Below are positions 63,690 to 64,000 of a stretch of 64,000 nucleotides of DNA, piece after piece. Below the pieces are notes generated by a model. That model saw only the letters and a program-made list of their open reading frames with translations, was not told the origin of the DNA and ran no database searches. Position numbers and translations under genes: made by a program. Origin of the DNA: Actinomycetes bacterium (lineage in GTDB: Bacteria; Actinomycetota; Acidimicrobiia; Acidimicrobiales; Ilumatobacteraceae); the NCBI GenBank assembly GCA_021414085.1, contig JAIOPC010000014.1, forward strand, positions 248,001 through 312,000. Direction: 5' to 3'. Positions within the stretch are counted from its first letter, which is position 1. Each line of letters starts with the position of its first letter.

Positions 63690-64000
63690 ATGAGCCAGCG
63701 TCATCGCAACCAGGAAGCGGCCCCTCCACCGAAGATGGATCTGCGAGCACACGCCCACAACGAGCGACATCGCATACACAGCGAATTGCACGCGGTGGTG
63801 CAACAGGTAGGTGCGGGCTACGAGCCCGACGAGGTGCACGAGCCGGGCCGAGCCTGGGTGCCGACCCACCACCACGACGCTGAGAAGGCGAAGAAAGAGA
63901 CGGAGAAGGCGAAGGGCTCCAAGCTCCGTCACTGGAAGGTGAAGGATTGGAAGCGCCGCTCTGGAGTGCGCAAGGCCAAGGCGCAAGCAACGCGAATGGC
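63690..64000 (+). CDS. Basic hydrophilic protein, 3' part missing
   Basis: An open frame starts at ATG 63690, with GGAGG 5 bases upstream, and runs past the window end, giving at least 103 residues. The product is rich in His, Lys, Arg and Glu: MSQRHRNQEAAPPPKMD at the start, THHHDAEKAKKETEKAKG in the middle and VRKAKAQATRM at the visible end. No signal peptide or helix bundle can be judged from this fragment. Family not recognised. The 114 bases upstream, after the crotonase gene, hold no other gene. Confidence 0.6.
   Translation, partial: MSQRHRNQEAAPPPKMDLRAHAHNERHRIHSELHAVVQQVGAGYEPDEVHEPGRAWVPTHHHDAEKAKKETEKAKGSKLRHWKVKDWKRRSGVRKAKAQATRM

Overview
This 64-kb window is chromosomal DNA from a high-GC actinobacterium. 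The best guess is Acidimicrobiia, an Ilumatobacter-like lineage. That placement is inferred from actinobacterial pairings (galU with a gephyrin-like glp/moeA and a SepX/GlpR-like membrane protein; a FolP2-like protein beside gpgS; pmmB-upp-add), from many GTG/TTG starts, and from numerous genes that look leaderless. Gene density is high and both strands are used. Genes are often joined by 4-base ATGA/GTGA overlaps. I saw no phage, insertion sequence, CRISPR array, rRNA or origin. One tRNA gene is present (Ala, anticodon CGC).

Layout. 1-6.3 kb, minus strand: dxs, a glycosyltransferase fused to a C-terminal propeller-like region, hisN, and an N-acyl-D-amino-acid deacylase cut by the window edge. 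6.3-9.5 kb: a thiamine-diphosphate enzyme overlapping an MFS transporter, then a small lipoprotein. 9.6-12.4 kb: tldD-tldE. 12.4-17.5 kb: small genes, including an ArsR-type repressor whose start codon lies inside a 24-base palindrome, an AHSA1 protein, a GNAT, a cupin, an RmlD-like reductase, uppP and a pirin. 17.4-26 kb: an envelope module of a two-component system facing a five-gene export operon (lipoprotein, adaptor, ATPase, two FtsX-type permeases), with helically phased CTGAG repeats between them.

26-35 kb: galU, a DNA-alkylation-repair protein, a glycolipid-binding-like protein, an amine oxidase whose domain order is circularly permuted, glp/moeA, moaA, moaC, a SepX/GlpR-like protein and tRNA-Ala. 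35-38.8 kb: an exported intradiol dioxygenase, folK, a FolP-like protein divergent from gpgS, and a GNAT. 38.8-50.6 kb: hrpA, a fasciclin lipoprotein, a class-C serine hydrolase with thrH, an acyl-CoA ligase, a PaiB-like protein and pepN.

50.7-62.1 kb is a nucleoside-salvage region: a PfkB kinase, a PmmB/PGM2-type phosphomutase, upp, add and a BMP-type nucleoside ABC importer, with phyH, queF and a DUF4262 gene interspersed. 62.2-64 kb holds an unknown protein, a crotonase that appears to lack both catalytic glutamates, and a truncated basic protein.

The most notable observations are the permuted amine oxidase, the phased repeats controlling the envelope module, the ArsR start-codon operator, the probable Glp-SepX division module, and the repeated -10 box 6-8 bases upstream of start codons.
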